64,000 nt of DNA from EB88 sp965199135 (GTDB lineage Bacteria > Acidobacteriota > Terriglobia > Terriglobales > Acidobacteriaceae), in the NCBI GenBank assembly GCA_965199135.1, contig OZ240685.1, positions 2,418,001 to 2,482,000 on the forward strand. Reading direction: 5' to 3'. Every line of letters starts with the position of its first letter. The stretch's first letter is position 1. The position numbers were made by a program, and so were the translations under genes. Shown here one piece after another: positions 53,619 to 61,967 of the stretch. The notes under the pieces are model-generated. The model did not search any database and had not been told where the DNA came from. It was given only the letters and a program-made list of their open reading frames with translations.

Positions 53619-54593
53619 ATGAAAATTGCCTTTCTCCACCCCAAAAATGAGTTCACCGAGGCGCTCTTCGCCGAGCTTCACTCGAAACTTCCGGACCACG
53701 AGCTGCTCTCCTGGACACAGGGCGAGGCTGTTCCGGATCGCGACGTAGAGTTGCTGATTGCTTTGGGCAAGGTCGGTCCCGAGCAGCTCGACGGCCTGTC
53801 GAAGCTTGCGTTTATCCAGACAGCCAGCACCGGCTTTGAAAGCGTTGATCAGGATGCTGCGAGCGAGCAGGGGATCTGGGTGTCCTATGCGCCCTCCGCT
53901 GCGACCGGCAATGCCGTGTCTGTCGCGGAGTACGCGATGATGCTGCTCCTCGCTGCCTCACGCCACTTGCGGGCCTTCCTCGAACGAGAGAAGACGCCGG
54001 GAGCGGCTCCGCCGATGATCCACGCAGCGCTTCAGGGCAAGACCCTTTGCATTGTGGGCCTGGGAGATGTTGGCGAAGCGCTCCTGGAGCGATTGCAGGG
54101 ATTCGGAATGACGATCCTGGCCGCGGATGAGCACCCGGAGCGCGCTCCTTCCGGCGTGAAGGCCTACAAAGCCGACCAGCTTGAGGAGGCTGTGCAAGAC
54201 GCCGACTACGTCGTCATTTGTGTGCGCGCCAGTGAGGAGAATGAGAACCTGGTCGACGGGGCACTGCTGCGTCGCATGAAGCGGGGCGCGATGCTGGTCA
54301 ACATCGCGCGTGGCACACTGGTGGACGAGTCAGCGCTGCTTGAGGCAGTGCGGAGTGGACAGATCGCGGCAGCAGGGCTCGATGTGGTGCGTGAAGAACC
54401 GTTGAAGCCCACGAACCCATTGCTGTCCTTGCCGGAAATCCTGGTGACGCCGCATCTTGCCGGGTTCACCGACATCATGTTGCATGGCACTGCCGACTAC
54501 GTGGTGAAGGTGATCGGGGAAGTAGCTGCCGGCAAGAAGCCGGAGTCGGTGCTGAACAATCCGGAACCGCCGAGGCTTGCGCTTAGCAGCTAG
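53619..54593 (+). CDS. D-isomer-specific 2-hydroxyacid dehydrogenase
   Basis: The 324-aa product shows IQTASTGFESVDQDAASEQGI, NAVSVAEYAMMLLLAASRHL, the NAD-binding LCIVGLGDVGEALLERLQGFGM, MLVNIARGTLVDESALLEAV (catalytic Arg), LDVVREEPLKPTNPLLSLPEILVTPHLAG (catalytic Glu and His). It reduces a 2-keto acid to the D-hydroxyacid, or the reverse. Substrate (glyoxylate, hydroxypyruvate or phosphoglycerate-like) cannot be assigned. A 30-bp gap precedes the next small gene, which may be co-transcribed. Confidence 0.9.
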   Translation: MKIAFLHPKNEFTEALFAELHSKLPDHELLSWTQGEAVPDRDVELLIALGKVGPEQLDGLSKLAFIQTASTGFESVDQDAASEQGIWVSYAPSAATGNAVSVAEYAMMLLLAASRHLRAFLEREKTPGAAPPMIHAALQGKTLCIVGLGDVGEALLERLQGFGMTILAADEHPERAPSGVKAYKADQLEEAVQDADYVVICVRASEENENLVDGALLRRMKRGAMLVNIARGTLVDESALLEAVRSGQIAAAGLDVVREEPLKPTNPLLSLPEILVTPHLAGFTDIMLHGTADYVVKVIGEVAAGKKPESVLNNPEPPRLALSS

Positions 54594-54623
54594 GCACAGC
54601 GTCGCCGCAAAAAGGAGTGGTAG

Positions 54624-54881
54624 TTGGAGACCAATCTCGTGCTGTTTACCCTTCGCAGGACGGGTGCCGGCGTCGTCTTCGCGGCAGAGCCGGCGAGTGA
54701 CGGGCCGCAGACCTTCTCGATGCACGGCCTGCATTTCCAACGATTGCGCTATGAGAGTGAAGCCCTGCGAGCGCTCGAGCGGGTCGGCATCGGTTCCTGG
54801 TCACGGTTTCCGGATGACGCCATCCAGGCAACCGTGACTCGGGACGAACTGCGAGCACTTGGCTTCCGCGGCTACTACTAG
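54624..54881 (+). CDS. Small hypothetical protein, 85 aa
   Basis: The TTG at 54624 is supported by AAAGGAG 6 nt upstream. The soluble product (METNLVLFTLRRTGAGVVF start, LRALGFRGYY end) has mixed alpha/beta composition and several Arg residues. I do not recognise a family. It follows the dehydrogenase gene by 30 bp and converges with the GIY-YIG-like gene, 3 nt between stops. Confidence 0.65.
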   Translation: METNLVLFTLRRTGAGVVFAAEPASDGPQTFSMHGLHFQRLRYESEALRALERVGIGSWSRFPDDAIQATVTRDELRALGFRGYY

Positions 54882-54884
54882 AGG

Positions 54885-55274
54885 CTAGCTCTCCTGTCGT
54901 GGGCGGCCAGCCTCTTCTTCATTAATAAGGAAAGGACCGTACCGCTGAATCAGCTTGAGTGCCTGCTCGCGAGCTTCCTGGCTGATGGAGTGATACGAGA
55001 GCACCTGCACGGTGAAGCTGCCGGAAGAATGCCGGTGTACATATGTGAGCCACGTCTGGGAGCGATCCCAGGACCACGCAAAATCCCCGGATCCCTTGCC
55101 AATGTAAAACACTTCACCCTGGGTGTTGCGGTGCGCATAGACGTAGTGACCGCCGATGCCCAGGGCAACCTTCTCACTGCTGATCTCGGAAGGGTGTGGC
55201 TGGGAAAACTCTGGCTGCGCGGCGGAGGGCGGAGCATCAAGATCCTGTACAAGGCCAGCATTATTCGTGAGCAT
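54885..55274 (-). CDS. Small GIY-YIG-like domain protein
   Basis: The 129-aa product has an N-terminal ~40-residue disordered segment, then HYVYAHRNTQGEVFYIGKGS, matching the two strands of a GIY-YIG fold (Y-V-Y for GIY, Y-I-G), an Arg in SWDRSQTW and a helix with EAREQALKLIQRYGP that may carry the metal-binding Glu. A ribosome-like AGGA precedes the ATG. Stand-alone GIY-YIG proteins can be nucleases of unknown role. There is no intron or transposon nearby. Activity is uncertain. Confidence 0.7.
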   Translation of the reverse strand: MLTNNAGLVQDLDAPPSAAQPEFSQPHPSEISSEKVALGIGGHYVYAHRNTQGEVFYIGKGSGDFAWSWDRSQTWLTYVHRHSSGSFTVQVLSYHSISQEAREQALKLIQRYGPFLINEEEAGRPRQES

Positions 55275-55542
55275 GGTTTGGAGTCCTATTGAGAAGCGAG
55301 GGGTGAAAGAACGGGCACCACAGACTGCGCGGCTTAAAACTAATCACCAAGATCGAGCTGCTTTGCCAGAGAGTAGCTGATCGATCCCTTGGCTGAACGA
55401 TAATTTCGTGGCTTTCCCATGACGGAAGTAACACGTATCGGACCGAGGAGTTCCGCCTGGTTAGAGACATTGCAGGGAAATAGCGAACTGCCTCTTTTGC
55501 GATCGAACATAAGTCGCATCTTGAACTGTAAGGAGACTTTGC

Positions 55543-56961
55543 ATGAGTCGTCGATCCACTGCTCGCACCCTTCTTGAGGTCACTGCCGCCGCCGGAAGCG
55601 TGTATGCCGTACGCGCGCTGCTCCGCAACAAAGAGGAGCAACTCGCGAACGAGCACCTCGCTGAAGGCAGGACCATCCTCATCCTTGGAAGCGGGTTCGC
55701 CGGCTCTGCTGTCGCGCAGGAACTGGCTCGTCTTTTGCCCGGGAAACAAAACGGCAAAATCATCCTGGTCGACGCAAATAACTACCTCCTGTTCACCCCG
55801 ATGCTGACCGAGGCTGCGGGCGGTGCTGTGGACCCTCGGCATATCATCCAGCCAGTCCGGTCCATGCGGGACAAGATCCAGTTCGTCCAGGGGCGAATCA
55901 CCTCGATCGACCTGGAGAAGAGATCCGTTGAGGTCGAAACTGGTTCAGAGGAGCTCGACCCTGTCACCAGCACCTTCCAGGCGGATCACCTGGTCTTTGC
56001 ACTCGGTTCCGTGGTGAGCTTCCACAACACGCCGGGCGCCGAAGAGCACTCCATCTCCATGAAGAAGCTTGATGATGCAAGCGCCGCATTCGAGCGCGTC
56101 TCCGCGTGCCTGGAACGGGCATCCCTTGAAGACGACGCTGCGAAGCGACGTGAACTGTTGACCTTTGTCGTGGGCGGGGGCGGCTACACAGGAGTTGAGA
56201 CCATGGCTGCGATCAATGACTTTGTCCGCGACTCCACTGCGAGGCTGCCACGTATCCGCACTGGTGAAATCAAGACCATCCTCGTGCATCCGGGGGATCG
56301 CTTGATGGCTGAGACCAGCCCGCAGCTCTCGGCCTATGCGCAGCAGAAGCTCGAGGCTCGCGGTGTCAAAGTCCGGCTCAATACGAAGATAAACAGTGCG
56401 GGTTCGGATTTCGTCGAGGTAGGTGATGGGGATCGCATCCCCACACGCACCTTGATTTGGGCCGCAGGCGTTACACCGAATCCGCTGCTTGAAAACCTTT
56501 CCGCCCCGAAGGGCAAGCATCATGGCCTGAAGGTCAATGGCGCCTGCCAGGTCTCCGGATTCTCTGATGTCTGGGCACTTGGTGACTGCGCCGAGATTCC
56601 GCAGGCAGATGGGACGGGAACCTACGCGCCCACTGCGCAGAATGCTACGCGGGAAGGGAAGCTGGTGGCGCAGAACATCGTGCGCGAGCTACGCGGCGAG
56701 CAGACGCAGCCCTTCCGCTATAAGCCGATGGGCGAGCTGGCGCTGGTGGGCCGTCGCGTCGGCGTCGCGCGGGTGTTCGGGCAGAACTTCTCCGGAGTCT
56801 TTGCCTGGGCCATGTGGCGGGCGGTGTACCTGGCAAAAATGCCGAGCTACGCGCAGCAGGCACGCATCCTCGGCGACTGGGTACTCGACGTTCTTGTCGG
56901 TCAGACCCCTGTGCCCGTGACCACCGGAAAGCGCAAGATCACGGGGCACATGACGCGGTAG
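55543..56961 (+). CDS. Type II NADH dehydrogenase (NDH-2) / FAD-dependent oxidoreductase
   Basis: The 472-aa product starts at ATG 55543 with AAGGAG at good spacing. Two nucleotide-binding motifs are seen: FAD site TILILGSGFAGSAVAQEL and NADH site LTFVVGGGGYTGVETMAAI, plus DVWALGDCAEIP and a C-terminal amphipathic membrane-anchoring helix. An N-terminal ~40-residue extension (SRRSTARTLLEVTAAAGSVYAV) precedes the first Rossmann fold. It passes electrons from NADH to quinone without proton pumping. Other members of this fold (sulfide:quinone reductases) lack this pattern. Confidence 0.9.
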   Translation: MSRRSTARTLLEVTAAAGSVYAVRALLRNKEEQLANEHLAEGRTILILGSGFAGSAVAQELARLLPGKQNGKIILVDANNYLLFTPMLTEAAGGAVDPRHIIQPVRSMRDKIQFVQGRITSIDLEKRSVEVETGSEELDPVTSTFQADHLVFALGSVVSFHNTPGAEEHSISMKKLDDASAAFERVSACLERASLEDDAAKRRELLTFVVGGGGYTGVETMAAINDFVRDSTARLPRIRTGEIKTILVHPGDRLMAETSPQLSAYAQQKLEARGVKVRLNTKINSAGSDFVEVGDGDRIPTRTLIWAAGVTPNPLLENLSAPKGKHHGLKVNGACQVSGFSDVWALGDCAEIPQADGTGTYAPTAQNATREGKLVAQNIVRELRGEQTQPFRYKPMGELALVGRRVGVARVFGQNFSGVFAWAMWRAVYLAKMPSYAQQARILGDWVLDVLVGQTPVPVTTGKRKITGHMTR

Positions 56962-56976
56962 GTGGCGGCGGCTGGA

Positions 56977-59900
56977 CTATGGTGTGACGGGAACCGTCGT
57001 GCTTACTGCATTCCAGCCGCGCAGCTTAACCTCCAGTGGGGTCGACGTCGCTGATGCTGGAATGGCGATGGTAAGTGTTCGCTTCTCGCCCGGCAGGAGC
57101 GAGACATAATTGTCGCTATAGAAGGCGGGCAGGATCTCCGAGCCGTCGCTCTTCCTAACCGTCAGTATCTTTGTATTCAGCGATGCAACGGCTGCGTTGT
57201 TCCTGAGCGTCACTTGAATCGCTTTCTCGTTTCCATCCGCATCGTTTCCAACAAAGTGAGCCGCAAGTGACACTGCTGCAGGCCCGAGCTTTGTTAACGC
57301 GCGGTAGGCCTTGTCTTCTGCAGCGCGCCAGTAGAGGTTCTCGGACAGCAGCGAACCATCTGCCGCTGTCAGGCGCAGCTTCACGAGCACGGTTCCACCG
57401 TGAAAGAGTGGAACAAGATCAAGGCGAGTCGCCTCCGTGACATCATCCGCCACAGCATCAAGCGTGCGCTCCTGGTGCAGCAGCAGTTGGTTTGTCAGGC
57501 TGAAAACATCCGCGCTGACCTTCACGCCGGTGAGCGCGTCTCGCGTCGTGTTAATCACGGACACAGCGTTCGTCGCGAGATCGAGCTGCACATGTACGGG
57601 CTCGCAGGCTTTTTTCGTCGCGTAGTATGAGGCCTGCGTGTCGTAATCAGAGCTCAGGATGCCCCACAGCGTGCTTGGCCATGCAGGCTGTGTCATCCAC
57701 AGGAGGCGGCCACTGTTCGGCGCCCACAGGTGTGCGTTGAAGCCCTCGAAAATGGCGCGATAGTCGACATAGTTCATCATCTGCGCATCGCGCTCGTACT
57801 CTTCGAGCGAGTCGGCCGCTCCAAACTGGGCTTCCATGTGTTGGTTCAATACGTCATGCGGATGCCAGTTGTGGTACGCCCAGTCATCGGTGATCGGCCA
57901 GCGGTCCTGCTTTGGGATCCAGCGCTCAAACCACTCGAGCGTTGGCAGCGATGGGGTGCCGACCTCGACGGCAAAGCCGAGGTCAAGCTTCGTGTAGTAG
58001 TCCGCTGGGTCTTCGTAGGAATACGGGCCGCTGGGCTCGAGATTCACCTGGTTCGACGAGGGCGAGTAGTAGCGCGTGCCGTCGAGTGCGTGGGTGAGCC
58101 GGATCAGGCCCTCGTTGATGATGGGCTGCGGCACACCTTCATTGCGTCCGCACCACATCACGATCGATGGGTGATTGCGGTAGCGCAGGATCGTGTCTTT
58201 TGCATTCGCAAGAAACAGCTGTGGATCCTCTGCTTCGGCGTTCGAGTCCATTGTGACTTCCCAGAAGTCGTTCCAGACCAGCATGCCGTACTCATCCGCG
58301 AGATCGTAGAACGTCTCCTCGGTGTTTTGCCCCTGCCAGTTGCGAATGATGTTGAGGTTGGCCTCGCGGTCGAAGCGAAAGAATGGCTCGAGATGGTCGC
58401 GCGACACTCGCTTGCGCGAGTCATCCATACCCCAGCTTCCACCGCGAACGGCGATGCGCACCCCGTTCACACGAATCGTGAGGTACGGCGTCGCCCGTGT
58501 GTCGTCACTCGCTTGCAGCGCTGGCGAGTGGTCGTCGCCCGCCGTGATCGAAGACGCCCAGCCGCCAGGCACCTGGCGCATGCCTGCGTGGGTTACATCG
58601 ACCTGCGGCTCCGCAGCCTCGCGACCGATTGTCGGGTCGTACTCCACGCGGCGCAGTGCGCCCTCGTTGTCGAGCAGGCTCAACTCATAGCTCACTTCAC
58701 GAACGCCGAAGCGCGTGGCGGCCTCGGTGGGTGCGGCGCCGCTCGGGTCAAATCGAAGCGCAAGGTGGTAGAGCTCTGGCTTGCCGTATCCATTCGGCCA
58801 CCAGAGTCGGGGGTGTTCGAGGTGGAGCTCCGGAAACTCGGCAGGCGTGAGCGCTACTGTGCTTTCGCCTGGCGCAAGCGTCACTTGCTTCGTAATGCGC
58901 ACCCCTTCGAACGACGCTGTGAGCGTGCCATGCACCGCCTGATCTGAAACATTGCGCAGCGGTACGTTCACGGTGATGTCAGCTTCATCGGTTCTCGGCA
59001 ACGGCAGATGCGTGATCACCTGTGTGTCACCAATTGCCACAGCAGCGGTTGCTTTAAGCCGGACCGCCTGCCAGAGGCCCGTGTCGCGGTCACGCATCGG
59101 TGGTACCCAGTCCCAGCCCTCGGTCGCCATAAAGGTCGGCCCGTCCAGCTCCATCGCGCCACCATTCAGCCCGGAGCCAAGCGCGATTGATTGGACGTTG
59201 GGGATACCGGGGTGTGGCGCGGGGGTGACGCGAATCGCGAGCGCATTGTTGCCGCTCGGCCTGAGCGCGTGGCTGACGTCGAAGCTGCCGCGGGTGAACG
59301 CACCAGTCATCGCACCCAGGTGCTGGCCGTTAAGCCAGACCTCCGCGTGGTAGTTGATGCCGTCGAGCAGGAGAGAGACATGCGGCCGATCTGCAACCGA
59401 CGGAGTGGCAAACTCGGCGCGGTACCAGTAGCTCTGCTTGTTCAGCTTCTCCGGGATATCGAGATTATCCAGGCCATAATCCGGGTCTGGATAGCGGCCA
59501 CGATCGATCATTGTCGACAACACTGTTCCGGGCACCGTGGCTGCCATCCACGTCGACGTATCGAAGCCTGTGGTAGCGATCGTTTTCGGAGCAGCTGAAA
59601 CCTCCGGTGCCTCGATCAGCTTCCACCCGCCCTCCAGTGTCCACTCGCCTGCAGCGTCAGGGTGCAGCGTCGTCTCACCAGGCGGCAGAGGCGCGACCTT
59701 CGGTTTGCTGAAGGGCGCGTTCTGCTTCGGCAGCGTCGAGGGATCCTGCGGGGCCGTGTTGCCGGCATACTGCACCACCTGCACCGCCCAGGGTTTGGAG
59801 CCTTCTTCAAACGCGATCAGGTCAGCGTCCGGCGTTTGCTTCGCAAGCGACTCCATCTCCGCTGGTGCGAGCAGCCTGTGGCTCAGTCGAAGAGCCGCGA

Positions 59901-60486
59901 TGCGCCCACCGAAATGCGGGCACGGCAGTTTCGCGCACGACGATGGCACAGGCGCCATCACCAGTTCTGGAGCGATCGCGCCGGCGTGCAGGGAGCCGCG
60001 CGCTTGTTCCGCACCATCGACAAAAAAACGAACAGAGTGGCCGTCGAAGCTCGCAGCAAGGAAGTGCCAGCCACCGGTGTGCGCCATGCTGCTCGCAACG
60101 AGCTCTGTGCTGCCCGAGCGGAAGGAGAACCTGCCACCGCTCATCGCGAAGAATCGGAAGTCCTCTGCCTCCGGATCGCCTGCGCCTGCAATCAGTACCG
60201 ACTCTGGGCTTTGCGGCACAGCCTCGACCCACGCAGTCACGGTCCAGCTTGCCTGTGGAGCGAGGATGGGATCACGTGGCGGCAGCGTCTTGACCAGCCC
60301 GCGTCCGCCGAGCAGGAAGTGCCCGCTATACGGGCCATACTCTTCAGGCAGACTGGGCGGTGCAGGGAGATGAAGCTCGGGGACGGTGATCGGCGCCTGC
60401 GTCTGCGCGAGGCACGCGGAGGAGCCCAGCAGGATGCCAAGAGGAAGCAGACGGCGGAGACGGGCGGAGAGACATTCCTGGATCAT
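56977..60486 (-). CDS. Large secreted GH2 enzyme (exo-beta-D-glucosaminidase/mannosidase-like) with N-terminal LamG domain
   Basis: The 1169-aa product starts at ATG 60486 with AGGAAGG upstream and has a signal peptide (LLPLGILLGSSACLAQ). Residues ~55-210 are a LamG/concanavalin-like module (WTVTAWVEAVPQSPESVLIAGAGD, FFVDGAEQARG). The GH2 part has a sugar-binding domain (YHAEVWLNGQHLGAMTGAFTRGSFD), RLWWPNGYGKPELY, VRGGSWGMDD, NIIRNWQGQNTEETFYDLADEYGMLVWNDFWEV, acid/base Glu783 in GRNEG and nucleophile Glu841 in AVEVGTPSLPT. Context and sequence resemble CsxA-type exo-glucosaminidases (chitosan) or beta-mannosidases. A LacI-type palindrome lies upstream. Confidence 0.88.
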   Translation of the reverse strand: MIQECLSARLRRLLPLGILLGSSACLAQTQAPITVPELHLPAPPSLPEEYGPYSGHFLLGGRGLVKTLPPRDPILAPQASWTVTAWVEAVPQSPESVLIAGAGDPEAEDFRFFAMSGGRFSFRSGSTELVASSMAHTGGWHFLAASFDGHSVRFFVDGAEQARGSLHAGAIAPELVMAPVPSSCAKLPCPHFGGRIAALRLSHRLLAPAEMESLAKQTPDADLIAFEEGSKPWAVQVVQYAGNTAPQDPSTLPKQNAPFSKPKVAPLPPGETTLHPDAAGEWTLEGGWKLIEAPEVSAAPKTIATTGFDTSTWMAATVPGTVLSTMIDRGRYPDPDYGLDNLDIPEKLNKQSYWYRAEFATPSVADRPHVSLLLDGINYHAEVWLNGQHLGAMTGAFTRGSFDVSHALRPSGNNALAIRVTPAPHPGIPNVQSIALGSGLNGGAMELDGPTFMATEGWDWVPPMRDRDTGLWQAVRLKATAAVAIGDTQVITHLPLPRTDEADITVNVPLRNVSDQAVHGTLTASFEGVRITKQVTLAPGESTVALTPAEFPELHLEHPRLWWPNGYGKPELYHLALRFDPSGAAPTEAATRFGVREVSYELSLLDNEGALRRVEYDPTIGREAAEPQVDVTHAGMRQVPGGWASSITAGDDHSPALQASDDTRATPYLTIRVNGVRIAVRGGSWGMDDSRKRVSRDHLEPFFRFDREANLNIIRNWQGQNTEETFYDLADEYGMLVWNDFWEVTMDSNAEAEDPQLFLANAKDTILRYRNHPSIVMWCGRNEGVPQPIINEGLIRLTHALDGTRYYSPSSNQVNLEPSGPYSYEDPADYYTKLDLGFAVEVGTPSLPTLEWFERWIPKQDRWPITDDWAYHNWHPHDVLNQHMEAQFGAADSLEEYERDAQMMNYVDYRAIFEGFNAHLWAPNSGRLLWMTQPAWPSTLWGILSSDYDTQASYYATKKACEPVHVQLDLATNAVSVINTTRDALTGVKVSADVFSLTNQLLLHQERTLDAVADDVTEATRLDLVPLFHGGTVLVKLRLTAADGSLLSENLYWRAAEDKAYRALTKLGPAAVSLAAHFVGNDADGNEKAIQVTLRNNAAVASLNTKILTVRKSDGSEILPAFYSDNYVSLLPGEKRTLTIAIPASATSTPLEVKLRGWNAVSTTVPVTP

Positions 60487-60571
60487 GAACCTTCCTGTCA
60501 GAGCGAAGGCTCAGTGTAGCCCAGTCAGCAACCTGTTCAATCTTCACGCAGAGGGAAACAGCGGAAAGTCT

Positions 60572-60583
60572 GGAAACGTTTCC
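60572..60583 (-). promoter_or_regulatory. LacI/GalR-type operator-like palindrome upstream of the GH2 gene
   Basis: GGAAACGTTTCC is a perfect 12-bp palindrome with central CG, the usual form of LacI-family operators. It lies 86-97 bp before the GH2 start and overlaps a 7-bp hairpin (60561-60567 with 60579-60585). No LacI gene is in the window. Confidence 0.45.
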
Positions 60584-60623
60584 GCGTCGGCCAAGTCCAC
60601 CACGCTCGCCCGGTGCGGCGAAG

Positions 60624-61583
60624 CTAGAAGCCTTTGAGGTGGAGCACCATCACGACGGCAGAAGCCGCCACGCAGTAGATCCCGAAGAGATACCAGCGAC
60701 CGCTGCGCAGCCAGCTGCTGAGCCATTTCAGGGCGACCAGCCCGGCAATGAACGAGAAGACCATGCCAAGCAGGCCGAAGAGCAACGCGCCATGCACATC
60801 TATCCGGGCGGCACCAGGCAGCTGCGCATGCGAGGCGCGCAAGAGCCGTACGATCTCGAACCCCACTGCCGCTGGGGTTAGCAGCACGGCGAGCGCAAAG
60901 CTGAAGCGCTCCGCGGTGCCCTTGGCCACGCCAAGGAGCATCCCCGTCGAAATCGTTGTACCGGAGCGGGAGAAGCCGCGGAAGGGGATCGCAAGTCCCT
61001 GCACCAACCCGATGCAGTACGCCTGACCAAACGTAAGTGAGCCATCGGTGTTGCCGACGGCGATGTGTTCGTCGACGATGGCGGCCGCAGGGGCGTCGGT
61101 CGCCCTGCTGCCCTCTGCTTCGACCGGCAACGTCACTGTCTTCAGCCGGCGCTTCTCCAGCAAGCCTGCGGTCAGGATGAAGATCCCGGCAACAAGCAGA
61201 GCAGGCGCGATCAACTCGAGATGACTGAAGAGCTGCTCAATTTCGACGTTCTCCTGTCCCTGGAAGACCAGCATGGCGATGAGCATCTTGATCGCCTGTC
61301 CAACGGCGCCAGTAAGCACAAGCGCCGCAAGAGCGAGCACAGCAAAGCGCTTCAATTCGATCCTGCTCGAAAAGTAGGCGATCTTCCATGTCTTCCAGAA
61401 GAAAACAATGACTGCAAACATCGTTCCGGTATGCAGCAGCACAAGCAACAGCGTCATCTGCGGAGACGAGGGATTGAGCCCCATCAGTTTTTCGGCGACC
61501 ACGACATGCGCAGAACTGGATACCGGCAGCAGTTCGGTAAACCCCTGGATGAGGGCCAGGAGAATTACTTTGGCAAGAGACAT
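60624..61583 (-). CDS. uppP: Undecaprenyl-diphosphatase UppP/BacA with cytoplasmic insertion
   Basis: The ATG at 61583 gives 319 aa; the longer open frame upstream is not protein-like. Motifs: IQGFTELLPVSSSAHVVVAEKLMG (catalytic region) and QGLAIPFRGFSRSGTTISTGMLLG. Eight or so transmembrane helices are present. About 40 residues (KRRLKTVTLPVEAEGSRATD to VGNTDGSLT) are inserted between helices, compared with ~270-aa canonical enzymes. It regenerates undecaprenyl phosphate for peptidoglycan and polysaccharide synthesis, including the exopolysaccharide pathway here. Confidence 0.94.
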   Translation of the reverse strand: MSLAKVILLALIQGFTELLPVSSSAHVVVAEKLMGLNPSSPQMTLLLVLLHTGTMFAVIVFFWKTWKIAYFSSRIELKRFAVLALAALVLTGAVGQAIKMLIAMLVFQGQENVEIEQLFSHLELIAPALLVAGIFILTAGLLEKRRLKTVTLPVEAEGSRATDAPAAAIVDEHIAVGNTDGSLTFGQAYCIGLVQGLAIPFRGFSRSGTTISTGMLLGVAKGTAERFSFALAVLLTPAAVGFEIVRLLRASHAQLPGAARIDVHGALLFGLLGMVFSFIAGLVALKWLSSWLRSGRWYLFGIYCVAASAVVMVLHLKGF

Positions 61584-61967
61584 GTCTTCAGTGTAAGAGA
61601 GCGACTGCCTTCTTCCCGCCCTGGCGCGCGTTCCGTGGAGGCAAAACGCTTCGTGTGCACGGCGGGAACGTCCCAGACTCGCGGAAGCGGGACATTGGTA
61701 ACCACCTACAAATCGTTTGGGGGAGATGAGCCAGGCACCGTAACGCCTGTTAACTCCTCGAGGAGCCTGCCCGCGACGGCGTGCGCTGCGGCTTATGATC
61801 CAGCCTATTGTGGGTCGAAGCATGTGAAACAAAGCGATTCACTCGCAATAGCTGTTTTCGTCGAGTTCTGATACAACTTCCTCACTCATCCCGACAAGCG
61901 GTCTCGCTTCGCCAACTAACCACCGTCTAAGCAGCATCACGAACAAGTTATTCAGGACGTCTCCCCA
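61584..61967. other. 384-bp divergent intergenic region between uppP and the repeat protein
   Basis: It holds promoters for both flanking genes, and a perfect 12-bp palindrome at 61754-61765 (CTCCTCGAGGAG) within a hairpin-rich stretch. I see no gene, riboswitch consensus or promoter I could defend. Confidence 0.5.
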
